Program-made: the position numbers and the translations under genes | Part shown: positions 1-9,102 of the stretch, piece after piece | Layout: every line of letters starts with the position of its first letter | Numbering within the stretch: the first letter of the stretch is position 1 | Notes under the pieces: generated by a model | The model's input: only the letters and a program-made list of their open reading frames with translations | Databases searched by the model: none | What the model was told of the DNA's origin: nothing | Origin: JBMOUD01 sp049319665 | Lineage (GTDB): Bacteria > Pseudomonadota > Gammaproteobacteria > Enterobacterales > Enterobacteriaceae | Assembly (NCBI RefSeq): GCF_049319665.1 | Contig: NZ_JBMOUD010000014.1 | Span: 67,272-131,271, forward strand | Direction: 5' to 3' | Length of the DNA: 64,000 bases

Positions 1-1
1 C

Positions 2-2599
2 GATACTTTGCTGCAAGAGAGCGATGCCAAAGCGCGTGCCGAATGTTATCTCTTCCCGCAGGAGTTTGCGGCGCTGCGTCCGTTACTGGCCGATTATCTG
101 AGCACGGTGTTTGCCCGTTCTAATTTTGAAACCGAATTCTCGCCGCGCGGTATCTACCTGGCCAGCGGTACGCAAGAAGGCTTGCCGTTTGACCGCGTGA
201 TGGGCGAATTGAACCGCGCCCTGTCATTACCAGAAGGCAGTGACAGCGATAGCTGGGATTCAGTCAGTAAAGAAGCACCGATTCCAGGTGGCAAAGGCCA
301 AAGCTTCTTTATTAAAAACTTGCTGCAAAACGTGGTCTTCCAGGAAGCCGGAATTGCCGGACAAAACCGCTGGTGGGAACTGCGTAACCGGGCGGTAATT
401 TGGTCTGGTTATGCCGTGCTGTTAGCGTTGCTGGTGATTTTGGGTGGGTTGTGGTTTGCCAGCTATGGCAATAACAAAAGCTATCTGCAAGATGTGCAGG
501 CCAAAGTGCCGGGCGTTGAACAACAGAGCAAAGCCTTACAAGCCAACAACCAGCGCGATCTTTTCTCACAGCTACCGCTGTTGAATAGCCTGCTGGAATT
601 ACCAAAAAGTGAAGAGTTCGACGTTAATCATCCACCGATCACCCGCCGTATGGGGCTATACCGCGGCTATGACGTCAGTGACGCTTCGCAATCGTTGTAC
701 CAAAAAGCGCTCGAACAGATGCTATTGCCTGAAGTGGCGATGCGTATTACCAACTGGCTGCGCAACGACAACGGCAGCGATGTGGAATACAGCTATGAAG
801 CGCTAAAAGCCTATCAAATGCTGTATCAGCCGAAGCATTACGATGGCAAATTCTTACAGTCTTGGGTGATGCTCAATCTGGAACGTAACTTGCCGCAAAA
901 CGTCACCAAAGCGCAGTTACGCCAGTTAGAATGGCATTTAGCACAGTTGCTTGAGTCCAAAATTCAGACATCGCCGTATGCCAAAGATGATGCGTTGATT
1001 TCCCGCCAACAGGCACTGATCAACCAAAAGCCGCTATCAGCACGCGTTTACGGTCGCCTCAAACGCCTGCTGGAGAATGATGAAAACGTAAAACCGGTTT
1101 CGCTTGCCACGCTTGGCGGCCCGCAGAGTGAACTGGTGTTCTCGCGTAAAAGCGGCAAATCAATCGGTGATGGCGTGCCGGGGCTATTTACCCCGGACGG
1201 CTACTGGAAAAACTTTAACGGTCAAATAGATAAGGTCACCGCGTCGCTGCACGACGATGATACCTGGGTGCTGGGTGCGAATACGGCGCAGGAAGACAAG
1301 CAGCAAACGGATAATGCCGTGCGCCAGCTCTACATGCGCGATTTTATCGGCCAATGGGATAGCTTCCTCAGCGATATCCAGCTGAATAACAGCGCCGATC
1401 TCTCCCAGCGTATTAACACGGCACGCTTGTTATCTGGCACGAATTCACCGCTGCGCCGCTTGGTACTGAATTTAAGTCAGGTGCTAACGTTATCTCGCGA
1501 AGCACCGGATGATGCCAGCAAGGCTAAACCTAAGGATAACGGCAGTAGTTCGACCCAAACTTTAGAAGCGTTGTTTAGCAATAAAGATAATGGTCCAACC
1601 GCGGCGGCCGCGGTAGTACAGAGTCCAGAACAAGTGGTGACCGACCACTATGCACCTATTATCGAGTTGGCTCAGCCGCTGGAAAAAGGTGGGAAAACCA
1701 TCGTCTTTGATGATTTCCTTAAGCAGGTCGATGAGCTTTATCGTTATCTGACGGCCGTGCAAGATGCTGCTAATAGCGGAATGCCAGCGCCAAGCGGCGA
1801 AGCTATCAGCCGATTGCAGGCGAGCGCCGGACGCTTGCCGGGCGGTCTACAAACCATGTTTAGCAACATGGCAGTCGGTGCCAGCAGCGATACGCAGCGC
1901 CGGGATCTAGATAATGTGCGTAAACGAATTAGCGTCGAAGTTGGCAGTTTCTGTCGTCAGGCTATTGCCGGTCGTTATCCGCTGGTACGTTCTGCCAGCA
2001 GCGAAGTCACCCCGGATGATTTGGCGCGCATGTTTGCACCAGGTACCGGGCTGATGGATACCTTCTTCCGCGATAACCTGGCGAATAAAATCGATACCAC
2101 TCAGGCCAGTTGGCGCTTTATGCCCGGTATTGATGGCAAAACTTTACCGGGTAGTGAAGGGCTGCTGCGTCCGTTCCAGCAGGCGCAGTACATTCGTGAT
2201 GCCTTTTTTGCCAACGGTGCAACGACCCCTTCTTTCCGCGTCACAGTGCGTACCGTGCAGATGGATAACAATATCCTGAATCTGACGTTGGACGTTGATG
2301 GGCAGCTGCTGCGCTATAGCCACGGCCCGCAGGCGGTACAGATGGTGAGTTGGCCGGGGCCGGGCGGTACCAGCCAGGTGCGCATGCAACTGGGGCTGAC
2401 CAACGGTACAACGTCAACCTTGGTCACTAATGGTGCCTGGGCACTGAACCGCTTCTTCGACAAAGCGCGTATTTCGCCGGGTAGCGGCAGTCTCAGTCGT
2501 CAGGCCACCTTTAGTGTTGATGGTCATCAAGTGACACTAGAGTTTACGCCAAACAGTATCCGTAACCCTTTCCAGTCTCCTGGCTTCTCATGCCCATAA
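2..2599 (+). CDS. tssM: T6SS membrane-complex protein TssM (IcmF), 3' part
   Basis: C-terminal 865 residues of TssM, the large inner-membrane protein that joins TssL and TssJ in the T6SS trans-envelope complex. The reading frame is open to the window edge, so the start and the N-terminal GTPase-like part lie outside. A family-typical stretch (IKNLLQNVVFQEAGIAG) precedes one strong transmembrane helix at about visible residues 130-150; everything after it (about 715 residues) is periplasmic and matches the IcmF-related and TssM C-terminal beta domains in length and position. tagF follows after 16 bp, and tssJ/K/L are presumably upstream. The identification is firm from family sequence and context. 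Confidence 0.95.
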   Translation, partial: DTLLQESDAKARAECYLFPQEFAALRPLLADYLSTVFARSNFETEFSPRGIYLASGTQEGLPFDRVMGELNRALSLPEGSDSDSWDSVSKEAPIPGGKGQSFFIKNLLQNVVFQEAGIAGQNRWWELRNRAVIWSGYAVLLALLVILGGLWFASYGNNKSYLQDVQAKVPGVEQQSKALQANNQRDLFSQLPLLNSLLELPKSEEFDVNHPPITRRMGLYRGYDVSDASQSLYQKALEQMLLPEVAMRITNWLRNDNGSDVEYSYEALKAYQMLYQPKHYDGKFLQSWVMLNLERNLPQNVTKAQLRQLEWHLAQLLESKIQTSPYAKDDALISRQQALINQKPLSARVYGRLKRLLENDENVKPVSLATLGGPQSELVFSRKSGKSIGDGVPGLFTPDGYWKNFNGQIDKVTASLHDDDTWVLGANTAQEDKQQTDNAVRQLYMRDFIGQWDSFLSDIQLNNSADLSQRINTARLLSGTNSPLRRLVLNLSQVLTLSREAPDDASKAKPKDNGSSSTQTLEALFSNKDNGPTAAAAVVQSPEQVVTDHYAPIIELAQPLEKGGKTIVFDDFLKQVDELYRYLTAVQDAANSGMPAPSGEAISRLQASAGRLPGGLQTMFSNMAVGASSDTQRRDLDNVRKRISVEVGSFCRQAIAGRYPLVRSASSEVTPDDLARMFAPGTGLMDTFFRDNLANKIDTTQASWRFMPGIDGKTLPGSEGLLRPFQQAQYIRDAFFANGATTPSFRVTVRTVQMDNNILNLTLDVDGQLLRYSHGPQAVQMVSWPGPGGTSQVRMQLGLTNGTTSTLVTNGAWALNRFFDKARISPGSGSLSRQATFSVDGHQVTLEFTPNSIRNPFQSPGFSCP

Positions 2600-2615
2600 C
2601 CGCAAGGACCTAAGC

Positions 2616-3341
2616 ATGACAACGACTCCTGTGACGAGCACGCCAGCGATTAGCTGGTATGGAAAATTACCCAGCGTTGGCGACTTTTTACAACGCCGCT
2701 TTCCTGAAGTCATCCAGCGCCAGTGGTCGCACTGGTTTCAGGTTGGCCTGCTGAATTGGCAAAAGGAGCAAGAGCGGGGCGTCTCTGGCCGCCAGTTTAG
2801 CAATGCGCCAGTGTGGAATTTTGTAGTACCGCCAATGCTTGGTAGCCAGCAGGTTCAGATGGGCTGTCTGCTGCCGGGACGTGACAGCGTGGGCCGACAA
2901 TATCCGGTATGTGCCTTGCTGGCCTTTAATCCTGGACAGTGGTCGGTGCGTCAACTGGCACAAGCGGGAAATTGGTACGAACAACTGGGGCGTACATTGT
3001 TACACGCCGTGCGCAATGGCTTTTCTGCTGAGCAACTAGACCAAGCCTTGCTGGCTATCCCCGCGCCACCGCTGGCTCCGATTGAAACACGTTCAGAAAT
3101 CCTTGATGTCATTGGTTATGACGGTGAGGGCAGCAGCACGTTGGGTTGGCAACAAGCAGCAGACTGTTTTGACCCACAGCGTCAGACCAGCTTCTGGTGG
3201 ACCAATCGCAGCGATGGCTATCCGCTTTATACCCATGTGCATAGCGGCAATTTTACCGGGCAACTTTTCTCTCTGCTGTTCGCTCCTGCTGGTGGAGCTC
3301 GACCGGGGCGACATGGGCTTTATCCGCCCATGTTTGAGTAA
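2616..3341 (+). CDS. tagF: T6SS post-translational regulator TagF
   Basis: 241-residue TagF-type protein (DUF2094). The N-terminal motif WYGKLPSVGDF followed by FLQRRFP is diagnostic. TagF proteins hold T6SS assembly in check post-translationally, in parallel with the PpkA/PppA/Fha phosphorylation pathway, and all those partners are encoded further down this locus. The ATG at 2616 has an AAGGA site just upstream and follows tssM by 16 bp, so the two are probably co-translated in one operon. It is a stand-alone domain here, not fused to PppA as in some species. Confidence 0.93.
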   Translation: MTTTPVTSTPAISWYGKLPSVGDFLQRRFPEVIQRQWSHWFQVGLLNWQKEQERGVSGRQFSNAPVWNFVVPPMLGSQQVQMGCLLPGRDSVGRQYPVCALLAFNPGQWSVRQLAQAGNWYEQLGRTLLHAVRNGFSAEQLDQALLAIPAPPLAPIETRSEILDVIGYDGEGSSTLGWQQAADCFDPQRQTSFWWTNRSDGYPLYTHVHSGNFTGQLFSLLFAPAGGARPGRHGLYPPMFE

Positions 3342-3401
3342 GTAAGACGTTTCAATAAGTAAGACGTTTGAAAAAGCATGACGTTTAAATAGCAGGTACG
3401 C

Positions 3402-4418
3402 ATGAATATTGATGATTTCCTCACCCCGGTTAGCCCTGAGCAACCCTGCGGCGAGAATCTAGAATACGACGCCGATTTTCAGGCGATGGAACAGGCCAGT
3501 CAGGGAAAAGTAGAACAGCAGTTCGGCGATACGATTATTCCAGCAGAACCTGCCGATTGGACTAAAGTTGAGAAACTGGCCTCTGCTTTGCTAACGCGCA
3601 CCAAAGACCTACGCGTCATGCTGGCACTGACCCACGCGTGGACCAAACGCCGGGGTTTAGCGGGTTATGCCGATGGTTTATTGCTGATTCAACAAGCGCT
3701 GTCACTGTACTGGGATAGCCTCTATCCGCCGCAAGAAGAGTATGGCGAAATCGACCCGTTTTATCGTATTAACGCGTTGGCTGCGCTGAGTGACAAATCT
3801 TCGTTGACCAGCGCACTGCGTCAATCGAGTTTATTACGCAGCGGGGCTGATGAGATTTCTTTACGTGATGCGCAGGCATTACTCGATGGCAGCAAAACCG
3901 AATGCCCAGATTATCCGGGCGGCCGTTCGCGTCTGGTTGATGAACTGGCACGCGGTGGCCAAGCGGGTATTGACGCTATTTTGCAGATCCATCCTCGCTT
4001 GCAGACTATTCGCGAGATGCTGGTCGGCTACCTGAGCGAAAGCGGGGCGCCGGAAATGGAGCAGTTGCAGAAGACGGTTTCCTTGGTGGCCTCGGCCTGT
4101 CAGGCCACCGATCTGGGGTCGTTCATCCCAACGCGTGAACAGTTGGAGGCACCGATGGAAAACGAGGTGGTGAATGTTGCAGCACCGGCACGTCAGCCAA
4201 CCGACTGGCGCAGCGTGCAGGCTACCACGCGTGAAGATGCTCAGCTCATGCTCGAGAAAGTTAAACAGTACTTCGTGCAGTACGAGCCAAGCCATCCGGC
4301 ACCGCTGATGATTGAACGTGTACAGCGGGTGATTGAGATGAACTTTATGGACATTATTCGTGATTTGGCACCGGACGGCGTCAATCAACTAGAAAACATT
4401 TTGGGACGTCGCGATTGA
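3402..4418 (+). CDS. tssA: T6SS baseplate/sheath-cap protein TssA
   Basis: 338 residues with the ImpA_N domain at the N-terminus (LTPVSPEQPCGENLEYDADF is the typical opening). TssA organises priming and polymerisation of the tail tube and sheath. The C-terminal segment, about residues 255-338, resembles the short C-terminal oligomerisation region of TssA proteins (DIIRDLAPDGVNQLENILG). It lies immediately before tssB/tssC as in many enterobacterial clusters. The 60-bp gap after tagF contains two near-copies of TAAGACGTTT. Confidence 0.93.
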   Translation: MNIDDFLTPVSPEQPCGENLEYDADFQAMEQASQGKVEQQFGDTIIPAEPADWTKVEKLASALLTRTKDLRVMLALTHAWTKRRGLAGYADGLLLIQQALSLYWDSLYPPQEEYGEIDPFYRINALAALSDKSSLTSALRQSSLLRSGADEISLRDAQALLDGSKTECPDYPGGRSRLVDELARGGQAGIDAILQIHPRLQTIREMLVGYLSESGAPEMEQLQKTVSLVASACQATDLGSFIPTREQLEAPMENEVVNVAAPARQPTDWRSVQATTREDAQLMLEKVKQYFVQYEPSHPAPLMIERVQRVIEMNFMDIIRDLAPDGVNQLENILGRRD

Positions 4419-4493
4419 CGCGTCCGCCCGTTACAACGGCCGGCATGATGCCCGCCGTCAAACCCTCACCGCGCATATTCGATGGAGAACACC

Positions 4494-5018
4494 ATGGCAA
4501 TGAGTAACAGTGGGCAAAAATTTATCGCCCGTAACCGAGCGCCCCGCGTGCAGATTGAGTACGACGTAGAGATTTATGGCGCGGAACGCAAAATCCAGCT
4601 GCCGTTTGTCATGGGGGTCATGGCTGATCTGGTCGGTAAACCCGTCGAGAACCTGCCTGCGGTTGATGAGCGTAAATTCCTTGAGATCGACATTGATAAC
4701 TTTGACGAACGCATGAAAGCGCTGAAACCACGCGTAGCGTTCCAGGTCGACAATACGTTGACTGGCGAAGGAAAACTCAATGTCGACCTCACTTTCGACA
4801 GCATGGAAGACTTCTTGCCGGATGCAGTGGCACGTAAAGTTGAGCCGCTTAACAAGCTGCTAGAAGCGCGCACTCAACTGTCTAACCTGCTGACCTACAT
4901 GGATGGCAAAAATGGCGCTGAAGAGTTGATTGCCAAAGTGCTGCAAGATCCTACGCTGCTCAAGAGTCTGAGCCAGTTGCCGAAAAATGACGATGGCGCT
5001 AAAGGTCACGAGGAGTAA
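4494..5018 (+). CDS. tssB: T6SS sheath small subunit TssB (VipA)
   Basis: 174-residue small sheath subunit that heterodimerises with TssC to build the contractile sheath. The opening SNSGQKFIARNRAPRVQIEY is nearly invariant in the family, as is LPFVMGVMADL. I chose ATG 4494 rather than the in-frame ATG at 4482, because a GGAGAAC ribosome-binding site (4485-4491) lies between the two and would be inside the gene otherwise. tssC follows after 3 bp, so translation is probably coupled. Confidence 0.95.
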   Translation: MAMSNSGQKFIARNRAPRVQIEYDVEIYGAERKIQLPFVMGVMADLVGKPVENLPAVDERKFLEIDIDNFDERMKALKPRVAFQVDNTLTGEGKLNVDLTFDSMEDFLPDAVARKVEPLNKLLEARTQLSNLLTYMDGKNGAEELIAKVLQDPTLLKSLSQLPKNDDGAKGHEE

Positions 5019-5021
5019 TCG

Positions 5022-6521
5022 ATGAGCAATCCTTCTTCGCAGCATGAACAACAGTCCCAACAGGCGTTCAGCCAGGACGAATTCAGCGCGCTGCTCAATA
5101 AAGAATTTCGCCCAAAAACCGATCAGGCACGATCTGCGGTAGAAAGCGCGGTACAAACTCTGGCGCAACAAGCGTTGGAAAACACCGTTACGCTCTCTTC
5201 TGATACTTATCGCACCATTCAGAATTTGATCGCCGGGATCGACGAAAAACTGTCTCAACAGGTGAACCAGATCATTCACCATGACGAGTTCCAGAAACTG
5301 GAAAGCGCCTGGCGTGGTTTGAATCATTTGGTGAATAACACCGAAACCGATGAGATGCTGAAAATTCGCTTTATGAGCATCTCCAAACAAGAGCTGGGCC
5401 GCACCCTGAAACGCTTTAAAGGCGTGGGCTGGGACCAAAGCCCAATCTTCAAAAAAATCTACGAAGAAGAGTATGGCCAGTTTGGTGGCGAACCCTTCGG
5501 CTGCCTGGTTGGCGATTACTACTTCGACCACAGTCCGCAGGATGTTGAACTGCTGGGCGAAATCGCGCGCATTGGCGCCGCTTCACACTGTCCGTTCATT
5601 ACCGGTACCGCGCCAAGCGTCATGCAGATGGAATCTTGGCAGGAACTGGCGAACCCGCGCGATCTGACCAAGATTTTCCAGAACACCGAATACGCCGCAT
5701 GGCGCTCGCTGCGTGAATCTGAAGATGCACGTTACCTCGGTTTGGTAATGCCGCGCTTCTTGTCGCGTCTGCCTTATGGCATTCGTACTAACCCGGTGGA
5801 CAGCTTCGATTTTGAAGAAGAGACCGAAGGCGCAGATCACGGCAACTACACTTGGGCTAACGCGGCTTATGCCATGGCGGCCAACATCAACCGTTCATTC
5901 AAAGAATTCGGCTGGTGTACCTCGATTCGCGGTGTGGAATCTGGCGGTGCGGTAGAAAACTTGCCGTGTCACACCTTCCCAAGTGACGACGGCGGCGTGG
6001 ACATGAAGTGTCCGACCGAAATCGCTATCAGCGACCGTCGTGAAGCCGAGCTGGCGAAAAACGGCTTTATGCCGCTGATCCACCGTAAAAACTCTGACTT
6101 CGCCGCATTTATCGGCGCACAGTCGCTGCAAAAACCGGCGGAATACCACGATGCTGATGCCACCGCTAATGCGCGTTTGGCCTCTCGTTTACCATATCTG
6201 TTCGCCTGCTGCCGCTTTGCGCACTACCTGAAGTGCATCGTGCGTGACAAGATTGGTTCATTCCGCGAGCGTGACGAAATGGAACGTTGGTTGAATGACT
6301 GGGTAATGAACTACGTCGACGGTGACCCGGCGAACTCCTCACAAGAGACCAAAGCACGTAAGCCGCTGGCTGCTGCGGAAGTACAAGTGGAAGAGATCGA
6401 AGACAACCCGGGTTACTACACGGCTAAGTTCTTCCTGCGTCCGCACTACCAGTTGGAAGGCCTGACCGTTTCGCTGCGTCTGGTTTCTAAATTGCCATCG
6501 CTGAAGTCGAAAGAAGCGTAA
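5022..6521 (+). CDS. tssC: T6SS sheath large subunit TssC (VipB)
   Basis: 499-residue large sheath subunit, full length for the family. Recognisable segments include the N-terminal TssB-interaction region, the central block GEPFGCLVGDYYFDHSP and the C-terminal AKFFLRPHYQLEGLTVSLRL. TssB/TssC polymerise around the Hcp tube and contract to fire the VgrG spike, after which ClpV disassembles them. The gene is followed by a repeat fragment and a hairpin before an AT-rich accessory insertion, so the core operon is interrupted here. Confidence 0.96.
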   Translation: MSNPSSQHEQQSQQAFSQDEFSALLNKEFRPKTDQARSAVESAVQTLAQQALENTVTLSSDTYRTIQNLIAGIDEKLSQQVNQIIHHDEFQKLESAWRGLNHLVNNTETDEMLKIRFMSISKQELGRTLKRFKGVGWDQSPIFKKIYEEEYGQFGGEPFGCLVGDYYFDHSPQDVELLGEIARIGAASHCPFITGTAPSVMQMESWQELANPRDLTKIFQNTEYAAWRSLRESEDARYLGLVMPRFLSRLPYGIRTNPVDSFDFEEETEGADHGNYTWANAAYAMAANINRSFKEFGWCTSIRGVESGGAVENLPCHTFPSDDGGVDMKCPTEIAISDRREAELAKNGFMPLIHRKNSDFAAFIGAQSLQKPAEYHDADATANARLASRLPYLFACCRFAHYLKCIVRDKIGSFRERDEMERWLNDWVMNYVDGDPANSSQETKARKPLAAAEVQVEEIEDNPGYYTAKFFLRPHYQLEGLTVSLRLVSKLPSLKSKEA

Positions 6522-6556
6522 TGGTTGCAACTGCAACTTGAAGTATAAGGGTAATA
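6522..6556 (+). repeat. Fragment of intergenic repeat
   Basis: Directly after tssC, the sequence GCAACTTGAAGTATAAGGGTA resembles one end of the intergenic repeat at 23878-24006 (which ends ...CATCTTGAAGTATGACGGGTAT). Only one end is visible, so this is probably a decayed partial copy at the boundary of the accessory insertion. Confidence 0.4.
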
Positions 6557-6566
6557 GAATAAATAC

Positions 6567-6602
6567 AACCACACGGCGAGTTTTGGAAAATGCCGTGTGG
6601 TT
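6567..6602 (+). terminator. Hairpin between tssC and accessory gene
   Basis: AACCACACGGC (6567-6577) pairs perfectly with GCCGTGTGGTT (6592-6602) around a 14-nt loop. Only TTTAAA follows, so it would be a weak terminator or an mRNA processing/stability hairpin separating sheath gene expression from the downstream accessory genes. Confidence 0.5.
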
Positions 6603-6627
6603 TAAAGCCAGTTTATAGGAGATAACT

Positions 6628-7293
6628 ATGCCGATGAGTTCACCAAAGCAAATCGCTGATGGAATGCTGAAGTTCTTCGAAAATCGTAAAAAAAGCAACG
6701 CTGAAGTTTTTTTTCAAGGTGCCGTTAGCGGTTTTATGGATATTCCAGAGGATTTGTGGGCTCTGACTCGAGATTTTCTTGATAGTGATAACCGCTGGCG
6801 AAATGAGACAGACCGAATTAGGCTATTAACACTCATTAAAAGAGGTGTGACATCAGAAGATGTTAGAAAGACTATTACTATAATTATACGGAAATATCTT
6901 TCTGGCTTGACCCAAGAACAGTCTGAGAAGTTATTTATAAAAATGGCTGGGAAGCAATTAGGCTCTATAGCTTTTAAAACATTCTTTGTGAATGAATTGG
7001 TTTCATTGTTTGCTGCTAGGGTTATTCCTAGGTTTTTGGTTTCAGCGGGTATGACCGGTGTTTTAAGTATTGGCGCATCAATTTCAAGATCAATTTATAC
7101 ATCTTATGAATTAAAGAAAATAAATCAAAGTATATATAATGAATTAAGAGGTGCTGGTGATTTGGATCTTCTATACTTTTTTATTGAGGACAGTGTTCAG
7201 CCTTTTATTGAAGCGATGAAATATCAAGGGCTAAATAGCTCGATAGACAGTGAAATATTTAATTATTTTTTAGATGGAGTGCCACGTGCCTGA
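6628..7293 (+). CDS. Putative membrane-active T6SS effector (unrecognised family)
   Basis: 221 residues, not confidently recognised. The first 100 residues are polar and helical; residues about 115-165 are hydrophobic and glycine/alanine-rich (FLVSAGMTGVLSIGASIS), long enough for a helical membrane hairpin. No signal peptide is visible. A good AGGAG site sits 6 bp before the ATG. It is AT-rich compared with tssC and hcp on either side, and is followed by two very small membrane proteins. Position inside a T6SS cluster, composition and neighbours fit an effector that acts on membranes with dedicated immunity proteins, comparable in size to the pore-forming effector Ssp6 of Serratia. This is inference; homology to Ssp6 was not established. 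Confidence 0.5.
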   Translation: MPMSSPKQIADGMLKFFENRKKSNAEVFFQGAVSGFMDIPEDLWALTRDFLDSDNRWRNETDRIRLLTLIKRGVTSEDVRKTITIIIRKYLSGLTQEQSEKLFIKMAGKQLGSIAFKTFFVNELVSLFAARVIPRFLVSAGMTGVLSIGASISRSIYTSYELKKINQSIYNELRGAGDLDLLYFFIEDSVQPFIEAMKYQGLNSSIDSEIFNYFLDGVPRA

Positions 7294-7498
7294 AAAAATA
7301 ATTAAATACTTCCTAGCTTATGCATTGATTTTTATATCTTTTCTTAGTTTCTTCACATGCCTGGCATATTATTTTTTTATTGCTGATTGGGGCGGTGATG
7401 TGATGAGTAAATGGATGAACGCAGTAATTATGATTTGTATAATTGCTACGTCCATGTTTATTTATTCGGTTGCGGATAAAATTAAGTCTAAAGCTTGA
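7286..7498 (+). CDS. Small two-TM membrane protein, candidate immunity protein
   Basis: 70 residues starting at GTG 7286, chosen because GGAG (7276-7279) is correctly spaced for it; this start overlaps the end of the preceding gene by 8 bp, suggesting translational coupling. Two hydrophobic helices span about residues 7-29 and 41-60. Family unknown. An inner-membrane protein coupled to a putative membrane-active effector is what an immunity protein against such an effector would look like. Confidence 0.5.
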   Translation: MPEKIIKYFLAYALIFISFLSFFTCLAYYFFIADWGGDVMSKWMNAVIMICIIATSMFIYSVADKIKSKA

Positions 7499-7703
7499 TT
7501 TTTTTATATATTTTCCGCGTAATAATCCAGGCAAGTACTATTATTAGCAAGAAGATAGTCTTGCCAAAGATCACGCCTGATGATTGCCAAGTAAATGTTT
7601 CGTATGATATTACATTGTTGAACGAACTAATAATGTCTATTAATGAATAAATACCTATTATCAATAATAAGATTGATAATGAAAATAAAATATTAGCTTT
7701 CAT
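7488..7703 (-). CDS. Small two-TM membrane protein, convergent
   Basis: 71 residues on the minus strand, overlapping the end of the preceding gene tail-to-tail by 11 bp. Hydrophobic helices lie at about residues 3-24 and 45-63. An AGGAA site is correctly placed upstream of ATG 7703, which supports it as a real gene. Function unknown. It may be a second immunity protein or a remnant of an older effector/immunity pair. Confidence 0.45.
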   Translation of the reverse strand: MKANILFSLSILLLIIGIYSLIDIISSFNNVISYETFTWQSSGVIFGKTIFLLIIVLAWIITRKIYKKIKL

Positions 7704-8079
7704 GTTTAATTCCTATTGTTTACAAAATCATCTACAGATAATGCATTCTAGTTTGTCTCTGAAACGTTTGTCCAGATTTTAATTTTAGTTTTCTTCTCAA
7801 AGACATACTGTCTTGTTGAGAATATTCTGAATAATCTGATTTATATCGCTGAGGCTATCATTTGATATATGTAAATAAAATACATATTATTTTATCTTGC
7901 AGTATGATGAATTATATAAATTGAACTTACCTCCTTTAAAGCGTTATCGCAACAAGTCATAGTAACCTAGCACATTAATGGTTAGAAACGCCGGTGGTTC
8001 GATGAACATGCTCAAGGGGTGCAGAACATATTCGCTCCGATACGTTTCGTATTTATATGTATTTATTAAAGAACAATAA

Positions 8080-8163
8080 ATGAAAAAGACATCGTTTCTG
8101 CTGTCATTGGCTGTTAGAGGAATGTATCTCGCGCCGTTGCCAGTAGCTGCGATATCTAAATAA
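8080..8163 (+). pseudogene. Signal-peptide-like gene remnant
   Basis: A short frame starting ATGAAAAAGACATCG encodes 27 residues with a basic start, a hydrophobic core and an alanine-rich end, like a lipid-free signal peptide, then stops at TAA. It could be the 5' stump of a deleted exported protein. No strong ribosome-binding site is visible. Confidence 0.25.
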
Positions 8164-8423
8164 AACTGATTGTTTATCGACGATTATCAATCATTGCGTT
8201 TTTACAATGATAAGGCACTAAAACCAGATACTTTGTGCGAAGTAGTATTTAGTTATTTTAAAAAGCTATCAGCAGAGCGCTTGCAATAAAGAGCATCTTG
8301 CTTAATTGATATCGCTCTGGAAAATCATCCTAGTGATTTTTAAATGACTTTGTACATAGCCTCATTTTTGATCAAACCCTAATTAAATTTAGCCACCTGG
8401 TTTATATCGGGAGGCTGAGAAAG

Positions 8424-8448
8424 CTAAATAAACATCCTGTTTATTTAG
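8424..8448. promoter_or_regulatory. Perfect inverted repeat upstream of hcp
   Basis: CTAAATAAACA (8424-8434) and TGTTTATTTAG (8438-8448) form a perfect 11-bp inverted repeat with a 3-nt spacer, 110 bp before the hcp start. It may be an operator or a leader-RNA hairpin that tunes hcp expression. Confidence 0.4.
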
Positions 8449-8558
8449 TGCGAGGCAGAGGTAAAATATGGACGGTTTTATTCGGCCCCATGCTTTCCTG
8501 TTTGCCATATAAGTGCTTTTTCTAAAGCAATAATTTTCATTAACGAAGAGTAGATACT

Positions 8559-9041
8559 ATGGCTATTGATATGTTCCTGAAAGTTGATGGTGTGACCGGC
8601 GAATCTAAAGATTCTAACCACACTGGCTGGACTGACATCACTTCCTTCTCTTGGGGCGCATCCCAACCGGGAAATATGGGCGTTGGTGGCGGCGGCGGTG
8701 CCGGCAAAGTTAACTTTAACGATCTGCATGTGAATGCGCTGATCGACAAATCCACTACAGCAATTCTTAAGCACTGTGCAAGCGGTAAACACTTGAGCAA
8801 AGTTGAGCTGTCTGTTTGCAAAGCGGGTGGTCAGCAAGTTGAGTACGCACGTATCACGCTGGAAGATGTTCTTGTCACTTCCTTGCAGTATACCGGTGCT
8901 GATAATGGCGATACCGTTGGTGTGACTTATGCCTTCCAAGCTTCTAAAGTGAAACAGCAATACTGGGAGCAGACCTCTGCTGGCGGTAAAGGCGCAGAAA
9001 GCAGCGCTGGCTGGAACATCAAAGAAAACAAAGAAGCATAA
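8559..9041 (+). CDS. hcp: T6SS tube protein Hcp (TssD)
   Basis: 160-residue Hcp, the hexameric ring protein that stacks into the inner tube and also binds and carries small effectors. The opening AIDMFLKVDGVTGESKDSNH and the glycine-rich loop near residues 47-54 are typical. A GAAGAG site precedes the ATG. It is transcribed as its own unit: a long leader region upstream and a strong terminator immediately downstream, consistent with Hcp being needed in large amounts. No C-terminal toxin extension is present, so this is a structural Hcp. Confidence 0.96.
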   Translation: MAIDMFLKVDGVTGESKDSNHTGWTDITSFSWGASQPGNMGVGGGGGAGKVNFNDLHVNALIDKSTTAILKHCASGKHLSKVELSVCKAGGQQVEYARITLEDVLVTSLQYTGADNGDTVGVTYAFQASKVKQQYWEQTSAGGKGAESSAGWNIKENKEA

Positions 9042-9046
9042 TATCG

Positions 9047-9072
9047 ACCCCTCCCTTTTGGGGAGGGGTTTT
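9047..9072 (+). terminator. Strong rho-independent terminator after hcp
   Basis: CCCCTCCC (9048-9055) pairs with GGGAGGGG (9061-9068) around TTTTG, followed by TTTT. It begins 6 bases after the hcp stop codon and separates hcp from the exported-protein genes. Confidence 0.9.
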
Positions 9073-9102
9073 ACTACGCCGGTCAGGGTTTGCTGGATAA
9101 CG

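Larger units (their letters stand above)
7704..8558. other. Long AT-rich non-coding stretch upstream of hcp
   Basis: 855 bases without a convincing gene, much more AT-rich than the T6SS core. It contains a 27-codon signal-peptide-like remnant (8080-8163), a perfect 11-bp inverted repeat (8424-8448) and presumably the promoter and 5' leader of hcp. I found no clear sigma-54 promoter (TGGCAC-N5-TTGC). Confidence 0.6.

Noticed and set aside
4482..4493. Upstream start for tssB
   Set aside because: It would place the ribosome-binding site inside the gene, and the four extra residues are not in the family.
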